From: Christensenella sp. UBA3798
GTDB lineage: Bacteria; Bacillota; Clostridia; Christensenellales; CAG-1252
DNA: 23,147 nt
Direction: 5' to 3'
Assembly (NCBI GenBank): GCA_002368735.1
Contig: DFEQ01000103.1
Location: 5,851-28,997, forward strand
Shown piece by piece: positions 22,625-23,147 of this stretch. The translations under genes were made by a program, and so were the position numbers. Below the pieces are notes generated by a model. It saw only the letters and a list, made by a program, of their open reading frames with translations, was not told where the DNA came from and did no database searches. The first letter of the stretch is position 1, and the number at the start of each line of letters is the position of its first letter.

Positions 22625-22995
22625 ATGGTACCCTACGAACGCAAAAACCTAAAATTCGCACGTGAAAACCGCAAAGTGCGACACGCCACTCGGCACGAAG
22701 GGCTACTTTGGCACACTTATCTGAAAAAGTGCGAGGTCAACTTCACGCGGCTATACCGCATAGGGAACTATATCCTTGACTTTTACGCTCCGAGCATTCG
22801 CCTCGCCATCGAGATCGACGGGGGCAGCGTTACGATGATGCCGCATTGCTCTACGACGAAAAGAGAACTGCGTTTCCGAACACAAATGGGATAGCCGTCT
22901 TGCGCTTTACAGATAGCGATATAGAGAAAGACCTACACGGTTCCACGCTCAAAATCGAGGAAGAAATCAATCGAATAATGCATCAAAAGCCCTAA
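22625..22995 (+). pseudogene. DUF559 (Vsr-like endonuclease fold) gene with a -1 frameshift
   Basis: The first frame gives MVPYERKNLKFARENRK...EGLLW...NYILDFYAPSIRLAIEIDGG, the DUF559 N-terminal pattern with the nuclease-like D52 and E63. At a run of five G (22820-22824) the frame breaks; the first frame then runs into a stop at 22892-22894. The downstream frame continues the family: QRYDDAALLYDEKRTAF, then GIAVLRFTDSDIEKDL and a TAA at 22993-22995. A sixth G would restore 123 residues, the normal length. Family members usually have QH after EIDG; here it is QR, so a conserved His is also lost. The gene may be decayed, phase-variable through the G run, or affected by a sequencing error. DUF559 proteins are often small stand-alone genes near repeats, and their biological role is not established. 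Confidence 0.85.
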
Positions 22996-23147
22996 CGACC
23001 ATCCGGCGTTCGCCCCTTTGCGAAAGGAAGCGCGATTGCGCGAAACAAGGTGTCGCGCGATGAGAGTTTTTTCGATCAGAACTTGAAGAACGCATGGGCG
23101 CGAGTGGCGAGCCGGAAAGTATACCCCCCATTTTCGGCGCTGCCGAA
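22996..23147. other. Non-coding window end with hairpins
   Basis: No gene is seen. GCGCGATTGCGCG (about 23030-23042) and TTCGGC-gct-GCCGAA (23133-23147) are hairpins; the second resembles the TTCGGC/GCCGAA hairpins at 459-473 and 664-682. ATGAGAGTTTTTTCG near 23060 repeats a word found near 1074. Another repeat block may begin here. Confidence 0.4.

Overview
The window reads as a chromosomal segment of a Gram-positive, Clostridia-like bacterium (Bacillota), probably an uncultured gut lineage. This is inferred from strong AGGAGG-type ribosome sites, sigma-A-like promoters, genes typical of such genomes (EFR1-type flavodoxin/ferredoxin, DUF2992/YjdF, DUF386/YhcH, HU), and a giant MBG/YDG-type surface protein with a C-terminal membrane anchor and lysine-rich tail. 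Coding third positions are GC-rich, which creates long antisense shadow ORFs. No rRNA, tRNA, CRISPR array, transposase or phage module was recognised.

Layout. 1-203: the end of one gene and a 48-codon cationic ORF overlapping its stop. 204-626: an array of short hairpins spaced by GTGATATT-like words, mirrored about a unique core. 702-980 (-): HU protein with a near-consensus promoter. 1289-2107 (+): alpha/beta hydrolase. 2168-4047 (-): an EFR1-type iron-sulfur flavoprotein followed by a membrane-anchored metallophosphoesterase. 4176-4268 (+): a relic of a second copy of the hydrolase. 4272-4691 (-): YjdF/DUF2992.

5185-11124 (-): a tight five-gene operon. Its order of transcription is an eight-TM zinc-ribbon membrane protein with a long acidic linker, an HD-domain hydrolase, an amidohydrolase, seryl-tRNA synthetase and a SIS-domain sugar-phosphate protein. 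The first junctions abut or overlap, so translational coupling is likely. The genes do not form a known pathway. 11345-11770 (-) is a small unrecognised protein made of two copies of one domain; its upstream region is nearly the same sequence as that of the five-gene operon, so the two may be co-regulated. 12108-12557 (+) is a DUF386/YhcH protein.

12558-13370 is a repeat-rich intergenic block, and 13371-21770 (-) is a 2,799-residue surface protein. 21771-22624 holds its long leader, a 9-bp dyad over a candidate promoter, alternating GC tracts and another repeat. 22625-22995 (+) is a DUF559 endonuclease-like gene broken by a one-base frameshift in a G run at its conserved motif.

The main unexplained signal is non-coding. 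A family of about 120-130 bp structured repeats (4757-5186, 12560-12660, 13001-13256) has GGCGG-type inverted ends and an apical CGTAC/GTACG stem whose loop varies between copies. The mirrored GTGATATT array is a second, unrelated family. The duplicated promoter is the best regulatory lead.
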